Assembly: GCA_002261195.1 (NCBI GenBank)
Contig: MVBO01000029.1
Coordinates: 19,102 to 65,495, forward strand
DNA from: Bifiguratus adelaidae
Taxonomy: Eukaryota > Mucoromycota > Endogonomycetes > Endogonales
DNA: 46,394 nucleotides
Reading direction: 5' to 3'
Shown here piece after piece: positions 45,165-46,394 of the stretch. Position 1 is the stretch's first letter. Every line of letters starts with the position of its first letter. The position numbers and the translations under genes are program-made. Under the pieces are notes generated by a model, which was not told the origin of the DNA, did not search any database, and saw only the letters and a list, made by a program, of their open reading frames with translations.

Positions 45165-46394
45165 ATGCCTGCCAAGCCTTCGAACGATCAGCAGGCGTCC
45201 AAGCTTAGGGTGAACAAGGATGGGAGACCTTTTGCAAAGGTAGCACGGCAAATACACGAATGAGACTAACGGTTCGGATAGGATCTTAGCGAGCTTTTTG
45301 CGAGTTTTGCTAGCCAAGTTCCTTTAAGCCCGCGTCGACAGTTTTTGCGAAACTACGCGTTTACTTTTACACCGGAAGAAGCGATTTCAGAACTGTCACA
45401 TCTAAAGTATACGCGTCTCAAGCGGAACACAGATGGCGATCAGTCCGATAATTCGTCCAGCACGATCACTACAACGTTTAACATGACAAAAGATATGGCA
45501 CGCAACATATGTCAGTATTTCATGGACGCTTGTTACATTGAATGTCCGACCGATACCTCTAGCCGGCATTTCAAAGAAAAGTCTTTCTACACGATCAGTC
45601 GCAAGGGTGCTCGCATCTTGGAGCGGTTTGCGACTAAGAATGGAATAAGCATCACTCACATGAATGATTTCTTTGCCAACGTGCAGCCGACGACAGTATA
45701 TCAGATTCAGCGAACGCGTGAAAACGACGATCTGGAGTTTACTAACCAAGCACTGTTTTCTGCATTCAGAAGAATGCTTGGCTCCGTGCCAAATGATATC
45801 ACCATTCGAATCGATGACGTTTCAAACGCCATAAGTGATCGGTCAAGTGACAGTTCGTCCACCAAGCTGCCGGAAACTTCGTTAGGCCTGGAAGTTAAGG
45901 ATCGGCAGCATTTCTACAAACTGTACCGACATACATTTACGGGGCCTCAAGCTCCAGCATGGCTCCTTGAGCATACTACTATCATTAACCAGCACGAAGC
46001 ACATCAACTATGTGATGCTTTTGTTGCGAAAGGATGGATCAATGAAGTTTTGGACCCAAACGAGAAGCCAAAGAAAGATGCCAAGTATCATTCTGGCAAG
46101 GCCGCGCTATATCATGTCACGATCGAAGGCAAGAAGATTGCAGACTGGACCTCGGACCTCTCGTTATTCGGAATTGGTGATGACATTGACGATTCAAGAT
46201 CGAATACGTCTGATTGGGATTCGTATGTTACGCCAAGATCGGCCGGAAACAGAAGCAGTGTTGCGGACGATTCTGACGTTCGCAAACTTCTCCCCAAAAG
46301 CAGCGGAAAAGACAACGGCGCACCTCATCTCCGCTTCGGTAAGTGTTCACACTTGCGAGGGTTTGACGACAGTGCATTCACCCCTCTATTCTCT
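45165..46394 (+). CDS. RGS protein with DEP domains (Sst2/FlbA-like), 3' truncated by window edge
   Basis: Exon 1 is 45165-45239 (MPAKPSNDQQASKLRVNKDG...PFAK), exon 2 is 45282-46338, and a GTAAGT donor at 46339 opens an intron running toward the right edge. About 377 residues are visible. The joint gives PFAKDLSELFASFASQVPLS...FLRNYAFTFTPEEAISELSHLK, the conserved start of fungal Sst2/FlbA-type RGS proteins. A DEP-like domain follows (FTFTPEEAISELSHLKYTRL to FYTISRKGARILERF), then a second DEP domain (WLLEHTTIINQHEAHQLCDAFVAKGWI to YHVTIEGKKIADW), which anchors these proteins to receptors or membrane. The RGS box that speeds GTP hydrolysis by G-alpha should lie downstream, outside the window. 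The family call rests on the DEP architecture. Confidence 0.85.

Noticed and set aside
1-46394. Transposons, CRISPR arrays, prophage or biosynthetic clusters
   Set aside because: Both strands were read for transposase or reverse-transcriptase motifs, direct repeat arrays and clustered tailoring enzymes; none was seen. A self-alignment dot plot would be the decisive test.

Overview
The window is nuclear DNA of a filamentous-type or basidiomycete-like fungus. Nearly all genes are split by short GT-AG introns (about 47-64 nt), genes are packed tightly on both strands, and the set includes fungal-type proteins (sterol-glucoside hydrolase, fungal RGS/DEP regulator, Swr1, Pah1/lipin) together with a respiratory complex I subunit, which rules out the usual complex-I-less yeasts. 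Intron density and the overall gene set favour Basidiomycota, but no marker here fixes the order. Exon models were built by hand from splice consensus, frame continuity and family knowledge. Where all exon lengths sum to a multiple of three I treat the model as firm; single splice sites could still be off by a base.

Layout. 1-3081 (+): 3' part of a SAM-PH-CH polarity protein. 3219-6059 (+): GH5 steryl-beta-glucosidase ending in a CaaX box. 6080-8385 (-): DNA polymerase epsilon subunit 2, with three MluI cell-cycle boxes upstream. 8596-8667 (-): tRNA-Ile(AAU). 9016-14542 (-): SWR1 ATPase. 15097-16885 (+): cyclase-associated protein. 17779-19324 (+): homeodomain transcription factor. 19424-about 20499 (-): Nse3/MAGE subunit of SMC5-6. 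20782-21740 (+): ZNF511-like zinc-finger protein. 22179-22263 (-): tRNA-Leu(UAA). 22467-23333 (+): METTL21-type methyltransferase.

From 23.5 to 28 kb lies a patch without conserved genes: a long disordered protein (-), a 123-aa possible beta-trefoil protein (+), an orphan Cys-rich reading frame (-) and a secreted, probably GPI-anchored 123-aa protein (+) behind a strong TATA box. Conserved genes then resume: an ankyrin-repeat protein (28143-30284, -), importin-11/Kap120 (30512-34233, -, 16 exons), TRAPPC8/Trs85 (34353-39552, +, 17 exons), complex I NDUFS4 (39616-40381, +), lipin/Pah1 phosphatidate phosphatase (40419-44664, +, 11 exons) and the 5' part of an RGS protein with DEP domains (45165 to the right edge, +).

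The genes do not form one pathway. They are a normal syntenic block of housekeeping genes: genome maintenance (DPB2, SWR1, NSE3), membrane and lipid biology (steryl glucosidase, lipin, TRAPP, Boi-like), actin and signalling (CAP, RGS) and transport (Kap120). I found no CRISPR, transposon or clearly new multi-gene system. The points most worth checking are the CaaX tail, the duplicated Swr1 acidic motif, the one-base frame surplus in KAP120, two GC-AG introns, two stop-free 51-nt introns and the lineage-specific patch.
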